Below, piece after piece: positions 48,101-60,200 of a stretch of DNA of 64,000 nucleotides. The DNA comes from Paracyclopina nana. Its lineage: Eukaryota; Arthropoda; Copepoda; Cyclopoida; Cyclopettidae. A program made the translations under genes and the position numbers. Location of the stretch: positions 4,412,001-4,476,000 of the forward strand of contig JAGUCH010000009.1 in assembly GCA_019096065.1 (NCBI GenBank), in the 5' to 3' direction. The stretch's first letter is position 1. Each line of letters starts with the position of its first letter. The notes beneath the pieces are model-generated. The model saw only the letters and a program-made list of their open reading frames with translations. It had not been told where the DNA came from and ran no database searches.

Positions 48101-50472
48101 CTTGGCTGTTTTGCCAAGATTGGAATATCTTGGCTAGACCAAGATGCTTGTTTAGCCATTATTATTAAATTCCCGTTATGAAATATGCTAACAAGACAGT
48201 GATTGATCTAGGTGGAACTTTGCAGAGTCCCAGTAGAGCTTTCCCCTTGGCTCATGTCTGAGCTGGGCTGATATCGGCTAATTTAAGGCTTCCAAAGGAA
48301 ATATGATACTTGCTTTAGCTAGAACCACTTAAATTGTATAATTACTTCTCCAAGAGGAAAAAGCTCTTTTGCCACCTTTAAGTTTGCATTTCTCCCAAAA
48401 AAATACCCCCTACCCAGATAAGGCTCAAATGAGACAAAAGACTGAATGTGTCCCATGATGATCCCAAGAGAGCAAGTGAAGAAATGGGAAAGCTAGGGCG
48501 TGCCCCAAAACATGAAAGTAGCAATGTCTGTGTAAAGTCATGGAGTTGATCTCTTAGGTTATATTCAAATTATTTTTGCATGAATTAAAGTTAATTATTG
48601 ACTCATTAACAATTGATTATTTTGTTTCCATTACCTTACAAATTCTGAAACATAAAACTATGGTGTATTTTTCATGGTTTGAAATCAATTTAGGATCAGT
48701 TTTGTCCTAGGGGAGCAGCTTTTCTCATAAAATGGGTTATAATGCTCAAAATTGGAGCCCTCCTTTTTTGGCAGAGAGGAGCACTTTGACGTTTCGGTGC
48801 TCAACAAAAGTGGTTCAAGTGGAAACTGCGTGGTAGCAGCAGCAGCAGCCTTCGCAGCCGCCATGTTTGTTCAAATAACACTTGTATTGCCATTTATTGG
48901 CATCTGGCATCAAGACTTGTCACACAAATTCACACTTCACTGAATTTGCCCTCAATTCGTATAAATCACATTTCCCTCAAGGTTTGCCCAACCAAAACTC
49001 CATTTTTTTCACATTGCTAACACACAAACTTACATATATCGTGCGAGACTTTTTCCCCCCTTGACAAGTGTCCCAGTGTGCTTGCTGGATGTGGCTTTAG
49101 GTCAACACAAGTCAAATGCTTTAGTTCCGCATAATTTCATTATGGCCATAAATTATTTTCTCCGTTTTTTCTTCAGCTTTACAATTATCCTCCTTTTATC
49201 TACTTTTTTGCCCATGCTCAGATAAGAAATGGGAATCTGGGAAGTGATCTTTTATGTTGGAAAAAATGCATTTTTTCTGACGATGGAAAATGCTCTTTTT
49301 CTCAAGCTGCCATTAGCCTGGTAAATGTACTCTGGTTAAGCGAGGAAATTGAGCCTTGGTGGTGCATTTTGCGTGCCTGTGTCGGTGTGAAATTGTGGGC
49401 ACTTTGAGGTCAAAAGATGTGTCAATAGGTCGAATTTTGTCAAAAGTGTTCTCAGCATTTTTCTGGCATGAAACGAGGCCTCGAGATGAGGGAAATGCAT
49501 TGAAAATTGGAACTTTCTATTGAAAATAGATATGCCATTAAAAACCCACAAATAGTTGTTTTTTCAAAGATTTGTTAAACTGATTGCTTGGACATGACAT
49601 ATGTGAGTTCATTAATTTTTCCTCCTAGCTCTTCTATTCTTTTGTTACTTTTGTTCAAAGCAGAAAAGATAAATCGCAAGACTCTCTAAAGTTATTCATA
49701 TGCTAATATCATAATAGTACTTTATTCTATGAATATTGTATAGTACTACTATTCTCCAACTTCGAGTAATGGCCAAATAAAATAAACTTCATGAGATGGA
49801 GTCATTATGATAATGCCAGAAAATAAACTTTTATCATATTTGGCACTCGTGGACCAAAACGCCTGAATTACATTCTTAAGATTAGCATTTGTCATGGACA
49901 ATTTTTCCATGGCCTAGAAAAGCCAAAATTGAAGCAATTTTGTGATATGAGTTGGGTTTTCACTCAAGCCTCAGTGCAGTTGCAGTAATAATTTTGATGC
50001 TTTCGCCAGACATTTATAGCTTTTATGATGCAAGTTATAGTACGGCGAAATGGCCTAATTTTTTAGGCCAAGCAAGATCTCAATTAACCCGGAATTGCCA
50101 AGGAAGGGAAGAAGCAACCATAACAGTAAATCATCCCTCAAAAAGTTGCTCACCAAGGTAGTACAACGCATAAACTCCTTCAGTGAAAGCTGGGTCACAA
50201 CAATGAGGCACATAATTCATTAAAAAACTTGTTGACAATAGAAATCGTTGTTTGTTGTAGCTGCAGCTGACGAATTGCTTTTCCAACCCAACTTTCAGAG
50301 TGCAAATGAGACATTGTATTAATGGTTGTTGTACTGGAGTGATATTTCTTCATGATGATGGATTATGCTCGTTCTAACACGAGAAGAGCTGTTGGGGCTT
50401 TCTATCTGTCGTAGTAGCCCTAAATGTTTGGTTTTTCAGGATGAAAGGGGAAATGGGGCTTATGCACATAAT
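45126..50472. other. Intron upstream of the coding exon; no other gene supported
   Basis: The stretch begins just outside the acceptor of the exon at 44639-45125. Open frames such as 45992-46375 (plus) have no domain and no paired splice signals. Confidence 0.5.
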
Positions 50473-50683
50473 AGGCCGTTCTCATATTGCCGGAAAAAGC
50501 TAAGCTAAGGTGAAAATAGCTAAGCTAAGGTAAAAATAGCTAAGCAAACGCTCAACATTTCAAGCAAAGTAGCTGCTTTTTGTGAATGTTGAGCGAAATA
50601 ACCGGTTTTCGTTGCATAATTTTTACCTTAGCTTAGCTAATTTTACCTTAGCTTAGCTTTTTCCGGCAATATGAGAACGGCCT
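50473..50683 (+). mobile_element. 211-bp MITE, copy 1
   Basis: Inverted ends of about 38 bp begin AGGCCGTTCTCATATTGCC and continue into AAAAAGCTAAGCTAAGGT. The left arm carries a second AGCTAAGCTAAGGT unit, also present on the right arm. The centre contains another inverted pair, CGCTCAACATTC-like sequences around a short loop. It is about 97% identical to 57011-57221 (six differences by eye) in the same orientation. Flanks do not give a clear target duplication for this copy. Non-coding. Confidence 0.93.
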
Positions 50684-53600
50684 AAAGAGAGAGCAAGCAC
50701 CAGGATCTTCTTAAGAGATTAAAGACTGAGGATTCACACCGGTACATTGCACAGTTGGCAAAATGCCTCCAAAGTTTCTCACATTAACCATAATGAACCT
50801 AACATAAAAATGCCTACAGTTGCTGTGCTGTATATGTATTTCATTGGCAATACTGTGAATATCCAAAAATACTTTTTGGCCACTTTTGAACTATGCTTGG
50901 TCACTTTACATAGAAGAAAATGGCGTCTTAACGAGAGCAGAGAACCGAAGTAGGAGCTCCTAAGGGACAGAGATTCACCTCTTGGGTCATCAAGTGTTGT
51001 ACCCAGGGATTCCCTATGTCACTGTAGCAGAGGGATTGGCACAAGAGAGCATCATCATCACAATAATTCTCGAAAAAAATGGCTTAATGCCTGCTGCTGA
51101 CCTACTTGGGTTTTTGCCAGTGGACAAAAGCTCTTTTGAGACCTGCAAAAGCATTGTTTGCATTAATTGGTGTCCCTGGCAGAAAAGGCCCTTGCCTAAA
51201 ATGCATTAATTAGATCGAGCTAAAATACTGAGAAGATCAAGGCTGCATGGATTAGAGCAACAAAAAATGCAAGAGGAAGCAGTGGTATTTTCAGTTGGTG
51301 TATCCTAGTCTGGTCCCCTAGAAATCTAGTTCACTAAGGGTTGGTTCCTAAACAAGGTAAAAGCTGCTATATTTTTCAAAACGATGGCCATAAAAGCCAG
51401 CTAGAGCTATACAAAAGTAGGGCAATGTATGGTCATGAGCCTTGACTGATTGTATTGTGGCTAATGTTTCACCTCTCTTTTATGGATGATACCAGTAGCA
51501 ATCCTTTACCCATCATTGATAATGATAAGTTATTCCAGCTCAAAAGGGTAAAAACTGGTGCATATTTTTGCTGCAATACTGGGAGATGCAGCAGTTGTCT
51601 TCCAGTATGTTTGCTGAGAAAGCACACAGGGAGCCAAAAGCCCTTAAAAATGTAAACACATTCAGCAGCCTTTTTTCATTTCAGCCTCAAGAAAATTAAT
51701 TGAGGTTGCAAATGAGACACTAGTTTTTCCCCCATTGAAGCTCAGTGTGAAAGTACTATGAATGCCTTTTTGGTTTTACTGCAGAGCAACCAATAATGAT
51801 AATGTGGCAATGATGCAAGAAACCCATATGATATCTTAGCAGCTATTAAAAAGAAACAGACAGCGTTTTTTGCCAACAGTAGTATAGTGGTGCCACTTCT
51901 AGAAAAAAGACTGCTTTTATTATATTGGCCTTTCCTTTATTGGCCTTTGAGCTTGCTTTGACATGGTGACCAGATGGGTGAGCAAAAAGGTCAACAGCTA
52001 GAAAGCAAGAAAAAAGAGTGAAAATAAGCCTCCAATTTCCAGCAACTTCTGTTGAGATAAAGGCTTTTTTGGAGCTCAAGCAGACCACTGTGGATGAGGA
52101 TGAGTGGGTATACAAAAAAGTAGCTATCTCCCTTTCAATTGGAGCAGAATAGACAACCCATCCCATAAAGAGAGAGAGAAAAAAGAGATTTCCACAGCAT
52201 GGAGGTATAGCCATCAAAGTGATCCCCATATAGCTTGGATTAGATTTGGCAACAAAAATACTACAGAAAAAATCATTTAGGCTATAGGATTCCTTCTACC
52301 ACATATGAGTTGTGAAAATTGATTAATTGCATTGAAAGCCTTCAACAGCAAAGTATATGGGAAAAAATCCTTTTATGTGACCACTTGGCTCTTTTCAGGA
52401 TGAAAATACATTCATTAATCAAGCATTTCTGCTCTTGACTCTGCTTTGCCAGTAAAAAATGATTGTCCCATTGTATAGGGGAAAAGGCAAATGGCTCTCA
52501 CTCACTATTACTTCTATGGTACAAGCTTCAGGATTTGCATCTCAGTGAGCATATCAGTATGCCAAAGGAGGTGGCATATTTCCTGGCCACCATTATTGAA
52601 CATGTCAACCACTTGATGTCTTCTCAAGAGGTGCTGTTACCTCTAAAAGAGCATCATCACATGGGGTTAATTAGTCCCCAAAACATCCCAGCCTTTAAAA
52701 TGAAGCTTGGAACCCAATTCTAGCTTGTATTGTGCCACCTTCAAAACCATGAATTTGCTTACTTTACTTTTTGCCTGGAATGCAATGTTTGCTCTTCTTG
52801 GTCAGAATCTGGCCACTTTTGGACCAACTCCCCCTTCTTCTTACAGTATAGACATGATGATCATTATTCTGCACCTTGAGATTAGAGCTTAAAGGGGACA
52901 CATTCAAGTGTGCAAAAGGGGGGGAAATGGCCAGTATTATCGAGTTGAGTGACTGATTGGTGGGGGAATGATGCAGCTACAGAAGACAATCATTCATTGA
53001 AAGATGTGCTTCACTATGGACAACACCTCGTTATTCACATTACAAGATAAGGAGAAAGCTCTGCTGGCCTGTCATCTTCAATTTGCTCAACTTGGACATT
53101 TTATAGCTGGGCTTTTCCTTCTCTCTCTAACTAGCTCAAAAGGCTCGAAATCTGCTGGTTATTCAAAAATTACTCTTAGCATTTTTATGCAGTTGTAAAC
53201 ATTTCCTTGTGGCCCCCAATGTAATGCTGCTGCTAATCCCAAATTGGAAATGGGATTTTTGCTGTTTTCATGAGTTCGCATCGAGTGATTTATCTCTGGA
53301 CCCTCCTGTGAAAAATCCCATTAGGACATGATGAAGGCGAGGCAGAAAATACAATCTCATTTTTCTGTTCTTGTCCTGAAGGCCAAGATATGTCCCATCA
53401 TCGTTCAGATCAAAACTCATTGGCATGATCCCCAAGAGGTTGGACATTGGAACGCGTGCTCTGAATTGAAAGACAAGATCTACCATGATAGATGTGATCA
53501 ATGTATTTGGAAGCTTTCCTATTACTTCCACCATGCCATGGGGAGAAGATGACATAACAGAAATCTTTCCACAAGCCTACAAAACAGTTTCGAAAATGAG

Positions 53601-56600
53601 ATATAGCAGTTAAGTTGTGCTGTCAATAAAATCCTCTCGTATACTTTATCTACATGGCTTGGAGTAATACTCGATCCCTGACTTCAGTCATGCATGAAAT
53701 CCAAGCTTACAGAAATGGGTATATTCAAGCCACCACAGTATAGTAGTATATGCACTGGATGTCGCAAATATGGAGTTTGTGTGGATCGCATTCAAAGGGC
53801 CACAAAAAGATAGCAAAACATTTCCATTTCTCTCTCTTTTTATGAGTAGACTTGCTGATGCAAAATGCCTCAGTTCAAAAGCTCATGCTTTTTGTTTATT
53901 ACCAGGTTAACAGAAACGTCATCACTTCAGCAATGAAAGGTGTTGCTTTCACTCTTGACCTTGGGCATAATTTCCCCTGAAAGTTTCTATACACATAACC
54001 AAAATAAATAGGTCCTGATTGTTGGTCGTTAGCAGAGGCTTTTTTCTTGTTACAAATAGAAAAGGCTTAGCCATGCTAGCCTTCTTTCAATGTAACACAG
54101 TGGGGTGTAAAAAGTATGCTCTGTAAAAATCACATTTTCCGTGAGTTCATCAATTTTTCTGCAGCGCTGATTTTTTTCATAAATTCAGTCAAAATTTTCC
54201 TACTGAGCTTTTTGACTTGATGTGGTGCTGAAATGACTGGTTGAGCCCAGATGTAAATGAAGCTGGTGTAATTATATCCATTAGTCTTGGCATTCTCTCA
54301 AGTCAACCCTTGCTCCTCTCTTCTTCTTCTGTTCTACTGAGTATAATATAGCTCTTGTGTACTGAAGCTGTGCATCACCATTGATCTCAGGATTGCACTT
54401 TGGGGGGAAAAAGGAAATAAACAAAACCCCTCAAAAAAGGCTCACAACCTTTAAGCTTTCCCCAAATAACCTTCTTCAAGCAAGGTCAAGCTTTGCCTAT
54501 AGGCAATTTCTAGTAGCTTTTTCTTCTGTCTACTTGTCTCACTGTGCTTCTTAGCAGCAGCAAAAGTTTACAAATGATCATGTTGTTCTCCATGTGCTGA
54601 GTTTTTGACATCATTACAGCAAGAGTAATTGATCTATCAAGAGAAAGCCCAAAATTTGCTAAGGACAGCTGGGAATTCCAGCATTTACCTAATCCAACTT
54701 TCTGCATGTAAATTCTTGCATTTTTGGATGTCAGACACATTTGTGTTGCAGCAGCAGTAATTATGGAATCTGAGACCAAGTTGGATCTTCCCCATTACAG
54801 CCATTATTTCTTAAGTCTAGTTGCTGCAGTATTAGCTATAGTTGGGGGTGGATTTGCTCCCAAAGCTGATATTGAGAGAAAATGATGACAGTAACATGTT
54901 GCAAGACATAAGGGCTAAAGCTAGGGAGAAAAGCCAATCATTTCTAGCTTCTTTTGGGTGTCTGGTTTCAATTAACCACATATTAGAGCAATTCCAGAAT
55001 ATGTGGATGTGTGGGAAAAGGCTAACTTCATCTCATAAAAGTTGGCTGCTTTTGAGATTGATGCCAATTAATGAGGTAGTGGTATTGATCCAAAGATGAT
55101 CATCTTGTTTGGCTGCCATTCTATAGTATAACTTAACCCTTTTAGAAAGCTGTCAATATGGCGGCACAAGAGACGTGACCCTTTATCCCAATGAGATGGT
55201 CGACAGCCTCCTCACAAACAATGTCATTTCGTTGTAACCAAATGGATCACCTGCTGTGCCTTGACGTCAATCAAAAAGCTTTCACCAGAGGCACTGATGC
55301 GGTTTGATGTAGTTACTCAACTCCCAAGGGAAATCACCCTTTTTAGGCCTGTGTCAAAAAACCGCTACTGGGTATGTAGTAAAATCAATTATTTTATTGT
55401 CCTTAAGGGAAAAATGAGAGGATTCTTTTGAGGGTGGAGCTTTCACCAAATATGCAATTTTCAAACCAGGATATTGAGGCTAATGCCCTTCAAAGATTAT
55501 GTAAATAAAGATCCAGATTGACGAAAAAAGGGAATGCTTAGCATATCGGCACGTTGGGTAAAATCATCACACAAAATAAGCCCTCAGTTAGAAACTGTAC
55601 TTTAAGTACATTTTCCTCTATTTTGGAGACTGCAAATTCTTTTAGCTAGTATAATTGGTGAAAGCTGAAAGAACCACAGTGCTTTGGCACAAAAGGGATC
55701 GAGCTTCTTCTTCCCACCAAACAAACTAATGATGTTCCTGTCGAGATAGTAAAAAATCGATGGTGCACGATAATATACTACATCAGCCATACACAAAGCA
55801 GCACAGTGGAATTCTGCTACTTATTATTCTCTGGGGTCCAATTTTATATCTTCTAGGGTCGCGGGGTCCATGACCCTGTGATTCTTCTAATGATACTCAA
55901 TATAAGAAAGCCAATGATCCCAATACACTTCCACTATGCTAGGAATGGCAGATGTCAGCATTAATCCTCACTGACATGTCTGATTTAAGATGCACAACTT
56001 CACTTTATTACTTTTTTCCTAAACTCGTATAGAGGCCTTCAAAGTTTCCCCATCTTCAGCGAAAAAAGGCTCGCGCATGATTTTGACCTAATTTTTGCCT
56101 AAAATGGTTTTGTTGCAGTATCATGGCAGCCAACTTTTCTACATTATGTCCTTCATAACTGACGACAGAATCCTGCCAAAAGACGGATGGCAGCTGGATA
56201 GATGGATAGAGAAGCACAAAAGTTTGCCGCAGAATTTTAGCATAGCGGGCTGTCGTCATATTCAAAAAAGTCGTCAAAACCAAAAGGCTAACATGATAAT
56301 TAGAAAACGACCTCGAAATCTGCGCTCGACCTGATCGTGACAACTGGTAACATACCTGCAAAAGACAGAAGAAAGCAAAATTGTATTATTGAACTTCCCA
56401 AGGGACTTCCATGCCACGCGTAGCTTCCCTTATACATGTAGTAGAATACTGCTATATAAGGGAACCTCCCTATCCTAGTATAGTATGTGATATACGCATA
56501 TATTCCTCTGTGACACATTACGAATTAGCTTTTTTTACTACAACATTCAATTTTCTGGCCGAGGTCTTAGAAGGAGGGAAAATGTGCATAACTTTCTCCA

Positions 56601-57010
56601 AATTGTCCTTTTCCTGCGACTCTCGACAAAAAAGGCCAAGATGCCATTGTCAGTGCACTTTATGGCCTTTAGATGGTGTGAGTTGTGCATAAAGCCAAAA
56701 AAACGTCCCGCACGTTTAAAATATGCTTTTTAGGAAGAAAAAAAAAGAAAGCCAACCGCAAAAGGAGATCCATCTTCTTCGCGTTTCCCGATATTACATT
56801 ATAACTATATACACCGAAAAAGGACAATCTCCAACGCAAATTCCCCCGACGACGCTCGTCGTTGGCCTTTTTGGCCTTCGTGATATAATGCATTCAGCCT
56901 CTTTTGCGAACTCGGGACGCTTGGAACCATGTGAACTTTTATAGAAGTAAAACTGAGCAAAACTTGGAATTTAATTAGAGGATAAAGTGCAGCAAAGTGT
57001 GCAAGTCAGC
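50684..57010. other. Intronic DNA without a supported gene
   Basis: It contains the ratchet point at 56356. Several frames (52463-52723 plus, 53268-53555 minus, 54842-55099 plus) look somewhat protein-like in composition, but they lack recognisable domains and splice signals. The stretch is CpG-poor from about 51000 to 55100. Confidence 0.5.
56346..56385 (-). other. Recursive splice site (ratchet point) at 56356|56355
   Basis: On the minus strand the tract GCTTTCTTCTGTCTTTTG leads into CAG and is followed directly by GTATGTTACC. It is the only ratchet point upstream of the coding exon within the window, 11.2 kb before its acceptor. The 130 bases after the junction are CpG-richer than average and open in one frame for about 100 codons. 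A real exon starting here cannot be excluded, but no good donor ends it. Confidence 0.65.
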
Positions 57011-57221
57011 AGGCCGTTCTCATATTGCCGGAAAAAGCTAAGCTAAGGTAAAATTAGCTAAGCTAAGGTGAAAATAGCTAAGCAAACGCTCAACATTTCA
57101 AGCAAAGTAGCTGCTTTTTGTGAATGTTGAGCGGAATAACCAGTTTTCGTTGCATAATTTCTACCTTAGCTTAGCTAATTTTACCTTAGCTTAGCTTTTT
57201 CCGGCAATATGAGAACGGCCT
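57011..57221 (+). mobile_element. 211-bp MITE, copy 2
   Basis: Same length, ends and orientation as 50473-50683. AGC precedes it and AGC follows it, a possible 3-bp target duplication. The near identity of the two copies points to recent movement. Confidence 0.93.
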
Positions 57222-60200
57222 AGCATTAAATTTTGGTCATATCCTAAAAAGCAAGTCCAAAGAAAAATTCATATTTTGTGAAAGTTGTCAAAGCAATATG
57301 TGACCCGACTCCAGGCTTTTTTTTATAAAAAGTCCTCTAATAGATGTGGCTTTTCCATTAAATGAGCCTTTTATCACTTAGCACACGGAAGAGTCATCAA
57401 GAAATGAGGAGAAATGGCCTTTGTGAATTGATCTTTTCAATATTTGAGTTTCCCTATTAAGATTGAACAAAACATAGTAGGATGTAATTGCATAACAAGC
57501 AGTATATTGAATATTTGAGGGCGACATTTTTATTTCGGGAAATATGTCCCTTGCTTTGTAAGCTAGACAGATCGACGCTTGCTCTGAGCAGTCCTGAAGA
57601 AGTTCGTAGGTGTAAGGAAAGACCAATATGTAAAGTGCCCCAAGGATCTGCAGCTTTTGCTCTTATCACCACGACAAAAAGCACCGAGGGAAAGTTTGAG
57701 CTAAAAAGAGTCTCGAGTAATTCTTTTAGCACCACTTTTATTAATGCCTTGAGCCTCTTTATGGGTAACTTTTCAAAGTTTTCCTCCACTTGTGTTTTGC
57801 TGCTGCCAGCAAATACGTAAAAAAAAACTCCTCTTGAAAATTCGCAGGAATGGGAAAACGAACTACGTGTGAAGTGGAAAAGGGGAGAGTAGTAATAAAT
57901 CTGGCCGAGCAGAAAATTGTCGTGAACCAACCTGCTTTTGTCAAAAAGGCTTATTTTGGCCTTTGAGTCACCCTTCCTAACTGGTTTTCACATAAATCAG
58001 CCCGAAAAGGAAGGTAGTTGTTCGTATTCTCTCGATCACGAGGGATACGAGCAAAAAAGCAAAAATATGGTAATCCATTCTATAAAAAGCTAAAAAATTT
58101 CGAACCTTCTCTAGGGTTTAGCCAAGAATATGAGGCTTCGGTGCGCATCTTTTTACTTATAGAGAGCTTTCACCTTTCCCCTTTTTCCTAGGTCGTCGTT
58201 TCTAACCCCTTTTCGCCTCAATCAAAATTGAGAATGAGAACCTGTTTTTACCCCTATAAGATCTTTTTTTACTGCTATTGCTGAGCAGTCAGGTGATCCA
58301 ATTGTCTTGCCTTAGCAATAAAAGGCTGGCAAAATTCTAGGAATGACTTGACTCTAAGTGAAGAGAAAGGGGGAGAAATGAATTATAGCCAAGACATATT
58401 GCTGACTTGACGAAAATTCTTCGACAAAATTAAAGGCTTAATTTTGCAACACTTTTACCTATTTTTATGCACATGTTATTTTTAGAATTTTGCATCTTGG
58501 CATCAATTATGCTCTAGCTCTCATGACATTTCCCATCTTTTTTGCAGTACAGAAAATTATGATTATGTAACAATTGTACATAGGAAACCGATTCGTGCAC
58601 CTTTTTCAGGGTCACCCTGTATATATGTACTTTATCTTCTGGTAGAGCAGTTTTTTCTCAATAAAATTGTTACCAAATATCTGATTTAGGAGGGACAAAA
58701 AGGCGTGGTTTCACAAACTTTAAAGGTCCCAAGGGAGTTTATAAGGCATAAACTTCATCACTGCCAAGTTCCGATGTAGACTTCAAGCAGCTGAAAAACG
58801 TGATGCAGATCTTGATTTGGGATTTGTTTGATATTTGTCTAGACGATTTTCTGCAAATCTCAGCTTCAGGGGGGAAAGGTATCAACTCACAGCTGCTGCT
58901 GCTGCTGCTGCTGCTAAGAAAAAAAGGAAAGAAGTGAAAGCCAGGTCAGACAGTAGACAGTGGTCGTCAATAAAATTGGTTGTCATCTCAATCAGCTCTA
59001 TTTTAGAAGGGTCTTGGCACTCCTTTCATTCGAGTGCGAAAGATTTGATTTATATGGATGGGTCCAGTCATCTGTTACTCCTTCCATTATTATTACGACC
59101 CTTCCAATATAAAGTCTCTCGCTCCCTTGGGAGATCCAATTTGATTTACAATATAGCAGTTCCTTTTTCAGGTGGACATCCCCTAAATTCTCCTTATTAG
59201 CACAAATGATAAATGAGTTAGGTGCACGCTATGTGTAGCAGTATTTGTCACTGATGATGACGAAAAAAATTAATACAAGTCGATTTTCTCCCCCCTTTTA
59301 GTGTATATACTACACCTACAACGTTGGAAAAAGCCATTGTTTGTTTATGAACTGAGTGAAAATGGGTTGAACCTCATGATGTGTCAAAAGAGCGCCACGT
59401 GGTGCCATGAAAAATGTGGCTACGCCATTTGTTACACGGATATTTCATCATATCAAAACTACAGTGGAAAATATCTCCTCCAGCCCGCCCCCTCAAAAAA
59501 GCTTTCATCAAATCAAAGTCAGGAAGTCATATTATGAGCCAGCAACCAGCTCAAATTCCCTAGTTGCAGAAAGGGGTCAAAAACCAATATTTTCTGGAAA
59601 AATGAAGGTGCTTTCGAAAATCAGAAAGCTAATAGCTCAAACTGGAGAGAGACGACGAAAGAAGATGCATAAATCTTTGCTTGAAGAGGGTATTAATGGT
59701 TGCAGTACTTCCATGACGTAAGTATCACAAAAGTGAAAGCCATCACCATATTTTATTTTGGCATTTTGAAAAGAGAGGAGCAAATAAAAAGCGGATGCGA
59801 CGACGACTCCACTTTTGAAAGGAGGACCACCATGATGGCAAAATTGGTACTTTGGGATCGCGAAGGTGGCATTTTTGTGAGATGCTTTCAATGCACAATC
59901 AGCGATGGAAATGATTATCTTCCGTCGTTGCTCCCTCATGACTATAGAAGCTCTGCATGCTGAAAGATGTGCACACTTCCCTGTAGTAAAATACACATAG
60001 CTTTAAAACCTGTAAAAGGAAGCATTTATTTCCAGTGTATTTGAAAATGTAATAGGAGCTTTCTAATAAAAATAAGTTTGGCTAGGTTGACTGTTCTTTC
60101 AATATATAATAGAAAACTATGGTCCCATTCAGTACACAACGCGAAGAAGAAGCTGTTGATGGCCATTTAGAAAGCCCCGATATTTACTTCCAGGGATTCT

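Noticed and set aside
53268..53555. 95-codon minus-strand frame with protein-like composition
   Set aside because: No family is recognisable and no paired acceptor and donor is present. The opposite strand is also open, so strand evidence is lacking.
57457..57930. 157-codon minus-strand frame
   Set aside because: Overlaps a 110-codon plus-strand frame. No domain and no splice signals support either.
59150..59180. Strong plus-strand acceptor (CCTTTTTCAG) followed by GTGGAC
   Set aside because: The donor half is poor, and no exon with a good end follows. A similar case at about 61820 was rejected for the same reason.
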